From: Methylococcaceae bacterium
GTDB taxonomy: Bacteria > Pseudomonadota > Gammaproteobacteria > Methylococcales > Methylomonadaceae
Reading direction: 5' to 3'
DNA length: 64,000 nt
Assembly (NCBI GenBank): GCA_006844585.1
Contig: SPJM01000342.1
Span: 26,153 to 90,152 of the forward strand
Part shown: piece by piece, positions 50,436-60,929 of the stretch
Layout: each line of letters starts with the position of its first letter
How positions within the stretch are numbered: position 1 is the first letter of the stretch
Notes under the pieces: generated by a model
What the model saw: only the letters and a program-made list of their open reading frames with translations
The model's database searches: none
What the model was told of the DNA's origin: nothing
Position numbers and translations under genes: made by a program

Positions 50436-51133
50436 AACGGGTGATATGGGTGCTGGGAGCCAGCTCCGGGATAGGACGGGCGATTGTCGATCATTTATTG
50501 GAGCAAGATCATACTGTCGTCGGCAGTAGCAGAACTCGAAAGACATTACCGCAAAATCATCCGCGTTTTCATTTTATTGAAATAAATTTGCTTGAAACTG
50601 AACGAATAGCGGAGGTGGTCAAGCAGATTCAACAAGATTTTCCGGCGTTGGATGCGGTGGTCTTTTCCGCAGGTTATGGACAGTTTGGTTCATTGGAAGA
50701 GTTTTCCTTTTCACAGATTGAACAATTGATGACCGTGGATTTTACTGCTCAAGCATTGGCGACCCGCGCATTATTGCCGAAATTAAAACGTCAGCCGCGT
50801 GTTAATTTGATTTATATCGGATCCGAAGCGAGTTTGCAGGGGAGTCGAAAAGGCAGTATTTATTGCGCCGCCAAATTTGCGTTACGGGGGTTTACCCAAT
50901 CGCTCAGGGATGAGTGTGGAAAATCTTCAGTGAGGGTTTCTCTCATCAATCCCGGCATGGTGGATACCGCTTTTTTTGATGCGTTGTCATTTATGCCGGG
51001 CGAGGGCGAAAGCCATGCCTTGCAGGCCGAGGATGTGGCGGAGGCGGTTAATTATGTTCTGCAAGCGGGGCATCATATGGTAGTGGATGAGATTAATCTT
51101 AATCCGGCCAGCAAGGTGGTGCGCTTTAAATGA
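50423..51133 (+). CDS. Short-chain dehydrogenase/reductase
   Basis: The 236-residue protein from ATG 50423 has AGGAGAAG upstream. A Rossmann motif lies near the N-terminus (VLGASSGIGRA), with FSAGYGQFG and the catalytic YCAAK (Tyr, Lys). The C-terminal part ends LNPASKVVRFK. The partner substrate is unknown. Overlap with the radical SAM gene indicates that both are made together. Confidence 0.9.
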   Translation: MSTVKRVIWVLGASSGIGRAIVDHLLEQDHTVVGSSRTRKTLPQNHPRFHFIEINLLETERIAEVVKQIQQDFPALDAVVFSAGYGQFGSLEEFSFSQIEQLMTVDFTAQALATRALLPKLKRQPRVNLIYIGSEASLQGSRKGSIYCAAKFALRGFTQSLRDECGKSSVRVSLINPGMVDTAFFDALSFMPGEGESHALQAEDVAEAVNYVLQAGHHMVVDEINLNPASKVVRFK

Positions 51134-51230
51134 TAGTTCTGGATGCAACATCTTTATAAAATCAATGCCATTTGTAAAAATCACCAACATTGGTTAGGCT
51201 TAATGGAAATTATGCGAGTGAGACTTTTTA

Positions 51231-51758
51231 ATGATAGAAAAAATAAAATTTGACCCCCGAACCTGGTTTTTTATTGGTTTTCTGAGTTGTTTTTCAATGT
51301 TGGCCGTTGGCGCTTATTTTCAATTGGTGATGGACTTGGAGCCTTGTCCCTTATGTATTTCTCAACGTATCGCTATTTTGCTGACCGGGGCGTTTTTTCT
51401 GGCGGCGGCTATTCATAATCCGCTTAATTTGGGGCGCAAAATATATGCGATTGCAGGGTCTGGGGTTGCTTTAATCGGAGCCGGTATTTCTACGCGGCAT
51501 GTTTGGCTGCAAAACTTGCCGCCTGAAGAAGTGCCGGAATGCGGGCCGGGTTTGGCTTATATCTATGAAAATTTTCCGTTAACGGAAACTTTGAAGTTGA
51601 TGTTCAACGGCACCGGCGAGTGCGCCGAGGTGCTGTGGACATTTCTGGGCTTGAGTATTCCTGGTTGGACATTAGTCGCTTTTTTAGGACTGGCGACAGT
51701 CAGCATCTTGCAATTTTGGAACGTACCTTCATTACCGTCTATTAATTACCATGACTAA
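51231..51758 (+). CDS. dsbB: Disulfide bond formation protein DsbB
   Basis: The 175-residue inner-membrane protein has four transmembrane helices. The first periplasmic CXXC is CPLC (C39, C42), and a second periplasmic cysteine pair lies in EECGPG...GTGEC-type sequence. DsbB reoxidises DsbA and passes electrons to quinone. It overlaps the next gene by 8 bp. Confidence 0.95.
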   Translation: MIEKIKFDPRTWFFIGFLSCFSMLAVGAYFQLVMDLEPCPLCISQRIAILLTGAFFLAAAIHNPLNLGRKIYAIAGSGVALIGAGISTRHVWLQNLPPEEVPECGPGLAYIYENFPLTETLKLMFNGTGECAEVLWTFLGLSIPGWTLVAFLGLATVSILQFWNVPSLPSINYHD

Positions 51759-52551
51759 AATTTTCTTCCCTTTATTGTTGGCATTCTCTGTTAACACTGT
51801 TTTTGCAAATGATTCACACCCATTAATCAGCGCGATTAAAGGCGATCATCGTACAGAAAAAAACAGGGCGCGGGATGCTTATCGGCATCCATTGCAGACT
51901 TTAGCGTTCTTTGATGTGCGCGAAGACATGACTGTGGTGGAAATATGGCCGGGCGGTGGCTGGTATACCGAAATATTAGCGCCTTATTTGCAAAAGAAAG
52001 GTAAATTATATGCCGCCCATTTTGATGCTGATTCCTCTGTGCCTTATTATCGGAAAAGTTTAGCTAAATTTAAGGCAAAAACAGAAGCTTTGCCCAGTGT
52101 TTACGCCAAAATGGAAGTAACTGAATTAAGTCCGCCGGATAAGCTGGAAATTGCGCCGGCAAACAGTGTTGATCGTGTGTTGACGTTTCGAAATGTGCAT
52201 AACTGGATGAAATACGGTCAGGTGGAGGCGGTATTTGCGGCTATGCATAAAGCGTTAAAACCGGGTGGGGTTTTAGGCATCGTCGAACATCGGAGCAGTA
52301 ATACCGTTCCGCAGGACCCAAAAGCCAAGTCAGGCTATGTGCGTGAGGATTATGTCATTCAACTGGCCGAAAATGCAGGGTTTAAATTATTGGCGAAATC
52401 AGAGATTAACGCCAATAACAAAGATGAAACCGTCCATCCGGCGGGTGTTTGGAGCTTACCGCCGTCTTTGCGCTTAAAGCAAAAAAACGTAGAAAAATTT
52501 CTGTCGATCGGTGAAAGCGACCGAATGACCTTGAAGTTTGTGAAGCCTTAG
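51751..52551 (+). CDS. Exported class I SAM-dependent methyltransferase-like protein
   Basis: The 266-residue protein has a signal peptide (MTKIFFPLLLAFSVNTVFA). A Rossmann methyltransferase fold follows: VVEIWPGGGWYTEILAPYL as motif I, and LTFRNVHNWM. A periplasmic location is odd for an enzyme needing SAM. The family (COG4798-type predicted methyltransferases) is widespread, with unknown substrate. The start overlaps dsbB by 8 bp, tying it to envelope redox chemistry. Confidence 0.85.
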   Translation: MTKIFFPLLLAFSVNTVFANDSHPLISAIKGDHRTEKNRARDAYRHPLQTLAFFDVREDMTVVEIWPGGGWYTEILAPYLQKKGKLYAAHFDADSSVPYYRKSLAKFKAKTEALPSVYAKMEVTELSPPDKLEIAPANSVDRVLTFRNVHNWMKYGQVEAVFAAMHKALKPGGVLGIVEHRSSNTVPQDPKAKSGYVREDYVIQLAENAGFKLLAKSEINANNKDETVHPAGVWSLPPSLRLKQKNVEKFLSIGESDRMTLKFVKP

Positions 52552-52970
52552 AGACTGTGAAAGAATTTACTCAAAATTCAAAAAGGCGTAGGTTGTGGCT
52601 GAGCTTGCAAAAAAACAGCACTCACTGCCGATTGTTTTAGTAAATATTTCGTTGCTGGCGAGTTAACAATGCGCCGAAAAAACCTTGTGATGTCGGCAGT
52701 GCGCTATTTGAATGCATGAATTATGCTATATGGCGCATTTTTAGCGTGGCTATCGCTTAAAATTTGATAATTTTGAGTATTTTCTCAGGCCAATAGCTTT
52801 CCATAGCAATAGGTGTGCCGATTTTAGCGGCATATTGTCGCGCGGCATTATGTCCCGTTTTGCAGGTTGATTCTTCGCCCTAAACTGTGCATTCAGGGGA
52901 GCAATTATTTTGCTCATGATTGTGTTTTATACGCTGTTTCAGCGTATTGCTTAATTTTAGGAGTGCAATA
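52552..52970. other. Intergenic region before the helical protein gene
   Basis: A 419-nt gap with no open frame of coding character. Close to its end, ATACGCTG (52929) and CAGCGTAT (52940) form a perfect 8-bp hairpin with a TTT loop, 23 nt before the start codon of the next gene. This may be an operator or a structured leader. An AGGAG site follows. Confidence 0.5.
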
Positions 52971-53540
52971 ATGGCATTGGAAAACTTGGATCTGGAAAAT
53001 AAATTAATTATTCCGACGCAAGAGCTTATGGCTCAAATTCAACTGGATTTGGCGACTTTATATGCGAGCCTGCGGCAAATGGCGATTGATGCGCATGAGC
53101 TTGTCGCCGTCTTGGGCAAGCAGTGGTATGACCAGCCAATGGAGACTACGGTTGCCTGGTATCAGGCTGGGCAGGGATATGCCAATGGCGTGTATCAGAC
53201 AGCGGTTAATGATTGGGTTCCGCAGATTGAAAACAGTTATGAACAGGCTTTGGAAACGGTTGTTGATTATTCCTTACAGGCGCGGGGCGGCTTTGAATAT
53301 TTGTTAGATAATCCCGATAAAGTGTCGGCGGAAGCGATTGAGTCAATTACGGAGGCGATGGTGGCAACCGGCAATCTGTCGATGGAAATGGTGGTGAAAT
53401 TGCAGGAAACCAGCGCGGAAATTATTGCGCTGTTGATGGAGCAACCCTTACAAACGCTACAAACAGCGTATGTTGATGTCTTAAATGGGCTGTTGAATAC
53501 CTATTTTGATCTGGTCTCAGCGGCTTTAACGGTTGTTTAG
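52971..53540 (+). CDS. Hypothetical all-helical protein
   Basis: ATG 52971 follows AGGAGTGCAATA and gives 189 residues; upstream in-frame codons are not needed. The sequence is acidic, rich in Ala, Leu, Gln, Tyr and Trp, and predicted helical throughout, without signal peptide, cysteines or membrane segment. The regular heptad spacing recalls phasin-like granule proteins, but no motif confirms that. No neighbour suggests a function. Confidence 0.65.
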   Translation: MALENLDLENKLIIPTQELMAQIQLDLATLYASLRQMAIDAHELVAVLGKQWYDQPMETTVAWYQAGQGYANGVYQTAVNDWVPQIENSYEQALETVVDYSLQARGGFEYLLDNPDKVSAEAIESITEAMVATGNLSMEMVVKLQETSAEIIALLMEQPLQTLQTAYVDVLNGLLNTYFDLVSAALTVV

Positions 53541-53616
53541 GCTGGACTGTGTGAATAGGGAAGGTCGTTATGATTCAAGAGCCAACAAGATCAAGGACGA
53601 TTGAGTTGGCTGTTGA

Positions 53617-54216
53617 TCAGTTTTCGCTTGCATCCTGTTGCAAAAAGCTGTTGATGTCTTCGTTATTGACGCGATCGTAAACAGCGACTACCGGCATTGT
53701 TAAATCGATAGATTCAAACGTGACCTTATCGCCGAGAAAGTAATGGCTGGAGCGCCAATGGTCTTTGCGTCTGAGAACTTCTATCTCTACCCAGTCTTGT
53801 TCAATCATGACATATTCTTGTAGGCTGGGAATGTTAAGGTATGAAATAAGTTTTGTGGATTTGTCGCGGCGGCGCGTTGATTTCGATAACACTTCAATGA
53901 TGACAAGCGGAGTGCTGATAAAATACTCATTTACATCATCTTCACAAGCAACGACAATATCGGGGTAGAAAAAATTACAGTCGGCTTTGACTTTCATGTC
54001 CGAAGCAAAAGGTTCGCAAGGCGAGTTTTCTAAATGATTGGCTAAGTGACGATTTAGGTTTGTTGATATCCGTTGATGGTTTTTGCTGGCGTCGGCCATG
54101 GCGAAAACTTGACCGGCGACAAGCTCATGTTTGCTATCGGCAAGCCGCTCTCCGTTTAAATATTCCTCAATGGTGATAGGGGCAATTTGTTTAGGAATGG
54201 GTTGTTTTGCGCTCAT
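53617..54216 (-). CDS. Uma2 family (DUF820) PD-(D/E)XK nuclease-like protein
   Basis: The 199-residue protein has the Uma2 pattern EEYLNGERLADSKHELVAGQ, FYPDIVVACEDD and VIIEVLSKSTRRRDKSTKL. This supplies the restriction-endonuclease-like acidic and lysine residues. The family is very abundant in cyanobacteria and scattered elsewhere, with unclear function. It is monocistronic and convergent with the helical protein gene. Confidence 0.85.
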   Translation of the reverse strand: MSAKQPIPKQIAPITIEEYLNGERLADSKHELVAGQVFAMADASKNHQRISTNLNRHLANHLENSPCEPFASDMKVKADCNFFYPDIVVACEDDVNEYFISTPLVIIEVLSKSTRRRDKSTKLISYLNIPSLQEYVMIEQDWVEIEVLRRKDHWRSSHYFLGDKVTFESIDLTMPVVAVYDRVNNEDINSFLQQDASEN

Positions 54217-54260
54217 TGTTATATGTCTTTATACCAAAGTAGATACTGTGATTTTAGTAT

Positions 54261-55791
<1,531 letters not shown>

Positions 55792-55798
55792 CACCAGT

Positions 55799-55820
55799 GT
55801 AGGGTGCGCACTGCGCGCCT
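55799..55820 (+). repeat. Fragment of a dispersed GTAGGGTGCGCACTGCG repeat in the guaB-guaA gap
   Basis: GTAGGGTGCGCACTGCG at 55799-55815 is identical to 60805-60821. It is one end of a short inverted-repeat element inserted between guaB and guaA. It does not contain an obvious terminator. Confidence 0.65.
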
Positions 55821-55855
55821 TACTGTCGGTTATTTCTCTTGTTCAGGAAAATCAA

Positions 55856-57445
55856 GTGACAGATCAACAATCCGCTCAAATTCATGAGTACAAAATTCTG
55901 ATTTTGGATTTCGGTTCGCAATATACCCAATTAATCGCCCGCAGAATTCGGGAGATTGGGGTTTATTGCGAAATATATTCTTGTGAATGCAGTGAAGATG
56001 AAATTAAAAAATTCGCGCCGAACGGGCTGATTTTATCCGGCGGCCCGGAAACCGTGACCAGCGGCGAGACGCCGAGAGCGCCCGATTGCGTGTTTGAGTT
56101 GGGGCTTCCTGTATTAGGCATTTGTTACGGTATGCAAACCATGACCGAACAATTGGGCGGTAAAGTCGAAGCCTCCGATCATCGAGAGTTTGGTTATGCG
56201 CAAATCAGAGCGCGCGGCCATTCGCGGTTATTAAGCGATATTGAAGACCATACTTCAGCGGAAGGTTTCGGTTTGCTGGATGTATGGATGAGTCACGGCG
56301 ATAGAGTGGTTGAACTGCCGAATGACTTTATCTTGATCGCCAGCTCGGAAGGCGCGCCGATTGCCGGCATTGCCCATGAAGCAAAAGGTTTTTACGGATT
56401 GCAATTTCACCCGGAAGTTACTCACACCAAGCAAGGAGAACGTATCTTATCGCGCTTTGTTTTGGATATTTGCGGCTGCGATGCGCTTTGGAATTCTTCT
56501 AATATTATTGAAGACAATATTCAATCCGTACGCGAACGGGTCGGTTCCGAACAAGTGGTGTTGGGCCTATCCGGCGGTGTTGATTCCTCGGTGGTGGCTG
56601 CTTTGTTGCATAAAGCCATTGGTGAGCAATTAATCTGTGTGTTTGTCGATACCGGTTTGTTGAGATTGCATGAAGGCGATCAAGTGATGGCGACTTTTGC
56701 CCAGCACATGGGCGTCAAAGTCATTCGAGTGGATGCCGAGCAGCGTTATTTGGCGGCTTTGGCGGGCGTTGAAGACCCGGAAGCCAAGCGTAAAATTATC
56801 GGTAATCTATTTGTTGAAATCTTTGATGAAGAGGCCGCCAAATTAACTGACGCCAAATGGCTGGCGCAAGGCACCATTTATCCGGATGTGATTGAATCCG
56901 CCGGGGCGAAAAGCGGTAAGGCGCATTTGATCAAATCGCACCATAATGTAGGTGGCTTACCCGAAGATATGACCTTGAAACTGGTCGAACCGCTACGTGA
57001 ATTATTTAAAGATGAAGTGCGCAAGTTGGGTATTGAATTAGGCTTGCCTGCGGACATGATTTACCGTCATCCTTTCCCCGGTCCAGGATTGGGCGTGCGT
57101 ATTTTAGGCGAAGTGAAAAAAGAATACGCTGATTTGTTAAGGCAAGCCGATGCGATTTTTATTGAAGAGCTGTATCGTCATGATCTGTATAATAAAGTTA
57201 GTCAGGCTTTCGCTGTGTTCTTGCCGGTAAAATCAGTCGGCGTGATGGGCGACGGGCGGCGGTATGATTATGTGATTGCTTTGCGGGCGGTGGAAACTAT
57301 TGATTTTATGACCGCGCGTTGGGCGCATCTGCCTTATGAATTTTTAGACTTGGTTTCGCGTCGCATTATCAATGAAGTCGCTGGTATTTCACGAGTGGCT
57401 TATGATATTTCCGGCAAGCCGCCTGCAACGATCGAGTGGGAATAA
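55856..57445 (+). CDS. guaA: GMP synthase (glutamine-hydrolysing)
   Basis: The 529-residue enzyme converts XMP to GMP. I place the start at GTG 55856 after CAGGAAA, giving [20 protein letters not shown]; the open frame extends 42 codons into guaB but is not conserved there. It has the class I amidotransferase GICYGMQTM, the ATP pyrophosphatase PP-loop GLSGGVDSS and the C-terminal dimerisation domain ending KPPATIEWE. It overlaps tadA by 10 bp. Confidence 0.97.
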   Translation: MTDQQSAQIHEYKILILDFGSQYTQLIARRIREIGVYCEIYSCECSEDEIKKFAPNGLILSGGPETVTSGETPRAPDCVFELGLPVLGICYGMQTMTEQLGGKVEASDHREFGYAQIRARGHSRLLSDIEDHTSAEGFGLLDVWMSHGDRVVELPNDFILIASSEGAPIAGIAHEAKGFYGLQFHPEVTHTKQGERILSRFVLDICGCDALWNSSNIIEDNIQSVRERVGSEQVVLGLSGGVDSSVVAALLHKAIGEQLICVFVDTGLLRLHEGDQVMATFAQHMGVKVIRVDAEQRYLAALAGVEDPEAKRKIIGNLFVEIFDEEAAKLTDAKWLAQGTIYPDVIESAGAKSGKAHLIKSHHNVGGLPEDMTLKLVEPLRELFKDEVRKLGIELGLPADMIYRHPFPGPGLGVRILGEVKKEYADLLRQADAIFIEELYRHDLYNKVSQAFAVFLPVKSVGVMGDGRRYDYVIALRAVETIDFMTARWAHLPYEFLDLVSRRIINEVAGISRVAYDISGKPPATIEWE

Positions 57446-57927
57446 GTAGCGCCCCGAATTTGCGTCAGCAGGAAAAGGATGAAGCCTGGATGCGTCATGC
57501 GATACGCTTGGCGCAACGGGCGCAGGAACAAGGCGAAGTGCCGGTCGGTGCGGTATTAGTCAAGGATGAGCAGTGTATCGCCGAAGGTTGGAACCAACCC
57601 ATACAACTAAACGATCCCAGCGCCCATGCTGAAATTGTCGCTTTGCGGCAAGGCGGCAAAAAGCAGCAAAACTATCGGCTTCCGCAAACGACCTTATACG
57701 TTACCTTGGAGCCTTGTGTGATGTGTATGGGCGCATTATCCAATGCGCGTGTTCAGCGTTTGGTTTTCGGCGCTTATGACCCTAAACGCGGGGCGGTTTG
57801 TCATGCTTTGCAATTAGCTGACGCGGATTTTTTGAATCACAAAATGATTTGGACGGGCGGCGTTCTGGAAAAAGTCTGCGCGGATTTATTGACAGAGTTT
57901 TTTCGAGAAAGGCGAAAAAAGCGTTAA
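57436..57927 (+). CDS. tadA: tRNA-specific adenosine deaminase
   Basis: The 163-residue enzyme converts A34 to inosine in tRNA-Arg(ACG). It has HAE in [12 protein letters not shown] and PCVMC, the zinc and proton-shuttle residues. The start is GTG 57436 within guaA; sequence homologous to the TadA N-terminus ([15 protein letters not shown]) begins soon after. It is translationally coupled to guaA. Confidence 0.95.
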   Translation: MGISSAPNLRQQEKDEAWMRHAIRLAQRAQEQGEVPVGAVLVKDEQCIAEGWNQPIQLNDPSAHAEIVALRQGGKKQQNYRLPQTTLYVTLEPCVMCMGALSNARVQRLVFGAYDPKRGAVCHALQLADADFLNHKMIWTGGVLEKVCADLLTEFFRERRKKR

Positions 57928-57934
57928 CTTTTCA

Positions 57935-57962
57935 TTGACCCGAAAAAATAAAGCTCTATAAT
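57935..57962 (+). promoter_or_regulatory. Sigma-70 promoter of the btuB leader
   Basis: TTGACC (57935-57940) and TATAAT (57957-57962) are separated by 16 nt. The predicted start is 5-12 nt before the first paired stem of the cobalamin riboswitch, which fits a leader promoter well. Confidence 0.75.
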
Positions 57963-57973
57963 TCCCCCTCCAT

Positions 57974-58225
57974 CTTTTCGGTGTTGAAAGTTTTCAACTT
58001 AGCCCGGCTTCGTCTTTAGTTGTAGCTGTATAGCGTAACAAAAGACGAGGCTGGGTAAAAAGGGAAGTCGGTGCATTCGGGGATTATCCCCAATAAATCC
58101 GACGCTGCCCCCGCAACGGTAGATAAGTAAAAAGCAATGGTTAACCACTGTATTGCAAACGCGAATATGGGAAGGTGATTGTTCTGGCCTATGGCCGCTT
58201 ATAAGCCCGGAGACCTGCCGAGAAG
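57974..58225 (+). ncRNA. Cobalamin riboswitch
   Basis: CTTTTCGG (57974-57981) can pair with CCGAGAAG (58218-58225), forming a closing P1 stem. A long stem (58003-58017 with 58041-58055, including G-U pairs) matches P2. The conserved core follows: AAAAGGGAAGTCGGTG, then TCCGACGCTGCCCCCGCAACGG, and the B12 box AAGCCCGGAGACCTGCC near the end. The element controls btuB; adenosylcobalamin-type ligands would lower expression. The 107 nt between it and the start codon hold the expression platform. Possible pairing of TTGCTCCTGC...GCG with the ribosome-binding region suggests translational control (inference). Confidence 0.95.
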
Positions 58226-58332
58226 TTTATCGCTGCAGCGGTGGGCTGTTGAAGGGATAGGCGGACTCATTTCTGTTGTCCTTTGCTCCTGCTGCGATCA
58301 CTCATTATGCGCGGGCGGCGCAAGAGGCAACT

Positions 58333-60141
58333 ATGCACAAAACTTATCTATTACCTTTATCTCTTTTTACTTTTACTTCTGTTAACGCTGATCAAGCGGT
58401 GGACCTGCCGGGATATACGGTCACCGCAACCCGAACAAAAACTGCCAGCGATCAACTGGCGACGGCGAGCAGCGTCTTTACCAGGGCCGATATCGAGCAA
58501 TTTCAAGTTCGTTCCCTACCTGAATTATTACAACGCGCTCCGGGAGTAAACCTGGTCAATAACGGCGGTATGGGTAAAACCACCAGTCTGTTTATGCGCG
58601 GAACTAATTCCGATCATGTGTTGGTGTTGATAGACGGCGTCAAAGTAGGCTCGGTCAGCTTAGGAACATCGCCCTTTCAACACATGCCGATTGATCAAAT
58701 TGAACGGGTGGAAATCATTCGCGGGCCGCAATCCAGTTTATACGGTTCCGAGGCCATCGGCGGGGTAATCCAGATTTTCACCCGTAAAGGGCGGCAAACC
58801 GAACAACCGAAGTTCAATGTTGATTTGGGCGGCGGTTCATATGATACGGTGCAAGCGGCGGCGACTGTCAGCGGGAAATTCAAGCAATTTCATTATGCCT
58901 TGTCGACTTCGCATATTAATACGCAGGGCTTTGATGCGCGCCAAGCGACTGATGGTTTTTTTCCTATCGATCAACCGGATAGAGATGGTTATTATAATAC
59001 CGGCTTAAACGCTAAACTGGGCTATCAGTTTGAAAACGGCGAGATTGAAGCTTTTTATTCAAGAGCTGACGGACGCACTGATTTTGACGGTTTTCAGATT
59101 GAGGCGGAATTTGTCAATCAAGTGGTCGGCCTACATGGCTCTATTGATGTGAATGATTTTTGGCGCAGCAGTTTGCGGTTGGGGATGAGCCGCGAAGACT
59201 CCAGTAATTTTACCGATACCGGCGAGTTTTTCAGTCGTTTCGACAGCACCCGCTGGAATGTCAGTTGGTTGAATGAATTTACCATCAACCCTGATCACCG
59301 AGTGATCTTCGGCGCTGATTACCGCCTGGATGAAATCGACAGCAACACGCTTTATGTAGAATCTGCGCGCTATGATGTGGGCGTATTTGCGGAACTGAAT
59401 AGCCGGTTGTGGGAGAATCATTACCTGCATGCTGCGGTGCGTTGGGATGAAAACGAAGCCTTTGGCGATTATGTGACCGGCAGCGTCGGTTGGCGCTTTA
59501 ATTGGAATTATGGCTTAAGTTTGTTCGCCAGTTACGGTACGGCGTTTAAATCACCTAGCTTTAATGAGTTATATTGGCCGGATGACGGCTTTGGCGGCGG
59601 CAACCCGAATTTAGATCCGGAAGAATCTGAAACCGTGGAAGTCGGCATTGCCGGTCAACATGATCGTTGGGGATGGGAAATCAGAGCTTTTCATACGATG
59701 ATTGATGAGCTGATCGCCGCTTGGCCGCCACAAAATGTCAACAAAGCTAATATTGATGGTATAGAATTAGCTATTAATGCCGAGATTATGGGGTGGAAAA
59801 ACAGCTTGAGCGGTGAATTATTAAGCGGCAAAGATACGATGACCAATAAACGTCTACCGAGAAGAGCGGAAAAATTAATACGCTATGATTTGTCGAAATC
59901 ATTTGATCGGTTAAATGTTGGGATGACTGTTTTGGCTCGAGACGCTGCTTATGATGATGTTGCCAATACAGCGAAAATTCCCGGCTTTGTAACAGTTGAT
60001 TTGCGCGCCGCTTATGAAATCAATAAAAACTGGCGTCTGAATGCGAAATTGAGTAACTTACTCAATAAGCAATATCAATTGGTAGATACTTATAACACAG
60101 CGGATAGAAACTTTTTTGTTTCCATTCATTATCAAAATTAA
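58333..60141 (+). CDS. btuB: TonB-dependent vitamin B12 receptor
   Basis: The 602-residue outer-membrane barrel starts at ATG 58333 after AAGAGG, with signal peptide ending SVNA. The TonB box region is DLPGYTVTATRT. A plug domain follows (about 35-160, RSLPELLQRAPGVNL, DGVKVG, ERVEIIRGPQSSLYGSEAIGG), then a 22-stranded barrel typical of BtuB. The cobalamin riboswitch immediately upstream fixes the substrate class. The C-terminus ends with N instead of the usual aromatic. Confidence 0.93.
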   Translation: MHKTYLLPLSLFTFTSVNADQAVDLPGYTVTATRTKTASDQLATASSVFTRADIEQFQVRSLPELLQRAPGVNLVNNGGMGKTTSLFMRGTNSDHVLVLIDGVKVGSVSLGTSPFQHMPIDQIERVEIIRGPQSSLYGSEAIGGVIQIFTRKGRQTEQPKFNVDLGGGSYDTVQAAATVSGKFKQFHYALSTSHINTQGFDARQATDGFFPIDQPDRDGYYNTGLNAKLGYQFENGEIEAFYSRADGRTDFDGFQIEAEFVNQVVGLHGSIDVNDFWRSSLRLGMSREDSSNFTDTGEFFSRFDSTRWNVSWLNEFTINPDHRVIFGADYRLDEIDSNTLYVESARYDVGVFAELNSRLWENHYLHAAVRWDENEAFGDYVTGSVGWRFNWNYGLSLFASYGTAFKSPSFNELYWPDDGFGGGNPNLDPEESETVEVGIAGQHDRWGWEIRAFHTMIDELIAAWPPQNVNKANIDGIELAINAEIMGWKNSLSGELLSGKDTMTNKRLPRRAEKLIRYDLSKSFDRLNVGMTVLARDAAYDDVANTAKIPGFVTVDLRAAYEINKNWRLNAKLSNLLNKQYQLVDTYNTADRNFFVSIHYQN

Positions 60142-60163
60142 TCGTAAATTACGGAGGCGCCTT

Positions 60164-60754
60164 ATGCAGCCCAGTCAAAAATTATCCGTTTCATCATTGC
60201 TTGCACAACCTGTCGCATGGGGACTTATCGCTGTGATGGCGGCGACTCGTTTCCATCACTTCGGCAGCGCCATCAGCTTACCCGATGCTTCATTGGCGGT
60301 GTTTTTCCTGGCCGGTTTTCGTTTCAAATCGACTGCGATTTTCGCTGTCTTATTAGCAGAAGCCGCATTAATTGACTATTTGGCGATTAGTCAGTTTTCG
60401 GTGAGCGATTATTGTATTTCACCCGCTTATGTTTTTTTACTGCCGACATATTATGTTGTTTGGCGCGGCGGGCAGTTGAGCGCGGCGCTGAAAGTCGAAG
60501 GTTGGCATAAACTAGCTTACAGCGCATTGTATTTATTTGCCGGGGTCACGGTGGCGTTTCTAATTTCCAACGGCAGTTTTTATCTGTTCTCCGGAAAATT
60601 TTCAGATACTAATTGGCTGGAATATAGTCAACGGTTATTGCAGTATTATCCGCCTTATTTACTTTATGCAGCGCTTTATGTGGCTATTGCCTATGGTTTG
60701 GCGCAAATGTATCAACAATTAAAGCAATTGGGACATTCCCGTCAGGCTTCTTGA
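60164..60754 (+). CDS. btuM: BtuM-like cobalamin membrane transporter
   Basis: The 196-residue protein starts at ATG 60164 after GGAGG, 22 nt downstream of btuB. It has about six transmembrane helices and the segment TRFHHFGSAISLPDASLAVF. BtuM is a solitary ECF-type S component found in Gram-negative bacteria behind cobalamin riboswitches. A conserved cysteine near position 80 takes part in decyanation. Here C84 in SDYCISPAYVF occupies the matching place. No ECF ATPase, BtuC, BtuD or BtuF is nearby. I rely on family memory and context. Confidence 0.75.
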   Translation: MQPSQKLSVSSLLAQPVAWGLIAVMAATRFHHFGSAISLPDASLAVFFLAGFRFKSTAIFAVLLAEAALIDYLAISQFSVSDYCISPAYVFLLPTYYVVWRGGQLSAALKVEGWHKLAYSALYLFAGVTVAFLISNGSFYLFSGKFSDTNWLEYSQRLLQYYPPYLLYAALYVAIAYGLAQMYQQLKQLGHSRQAS

Positions 60755-60804
60755 GTTTCTGAATATTGATTGTTTCGACTTCCGGTATTGAGAAAGGGAA
60801 GGGC

Positions 60805-60873
60805 GTAGGGTGCGCACTGCGTACCAAATGGTCTGTAATGCATTTCGGTGTTTGCTGCGCGGAGCATACCCTA
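60805..60873. repeat. Short MITE-like inverted-repeat element
   Basis: The left end GTAGGGTGCGCACTGCGTAC and the right end GCTGCGCGGAGCATACCCTA form imperfect inverted ends around about 30 nt. The left end recurs in the guaB-guaA gap. No coding sequence is inside. Confidence 0.6.
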
Positions 60874-60896
60874 TGAACGTTCCTTATTAAAGGAAA

Positions 60897-60929
60897 GCGT
60901 TTGATTCATTTAGATTGCGGATCAAACGC
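60897..60929 (+). terminator. Possible terminator of the btuB-btuM transcript
   Basis: Perfect 9-bp stem GCGTTTGAT / ATCAAACGC, 143 nt after btuM, followed by a pyrimidine-rich run CTCTTCTTC. Distance and weak U-tract lower confidence. Confidence 0.4.
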
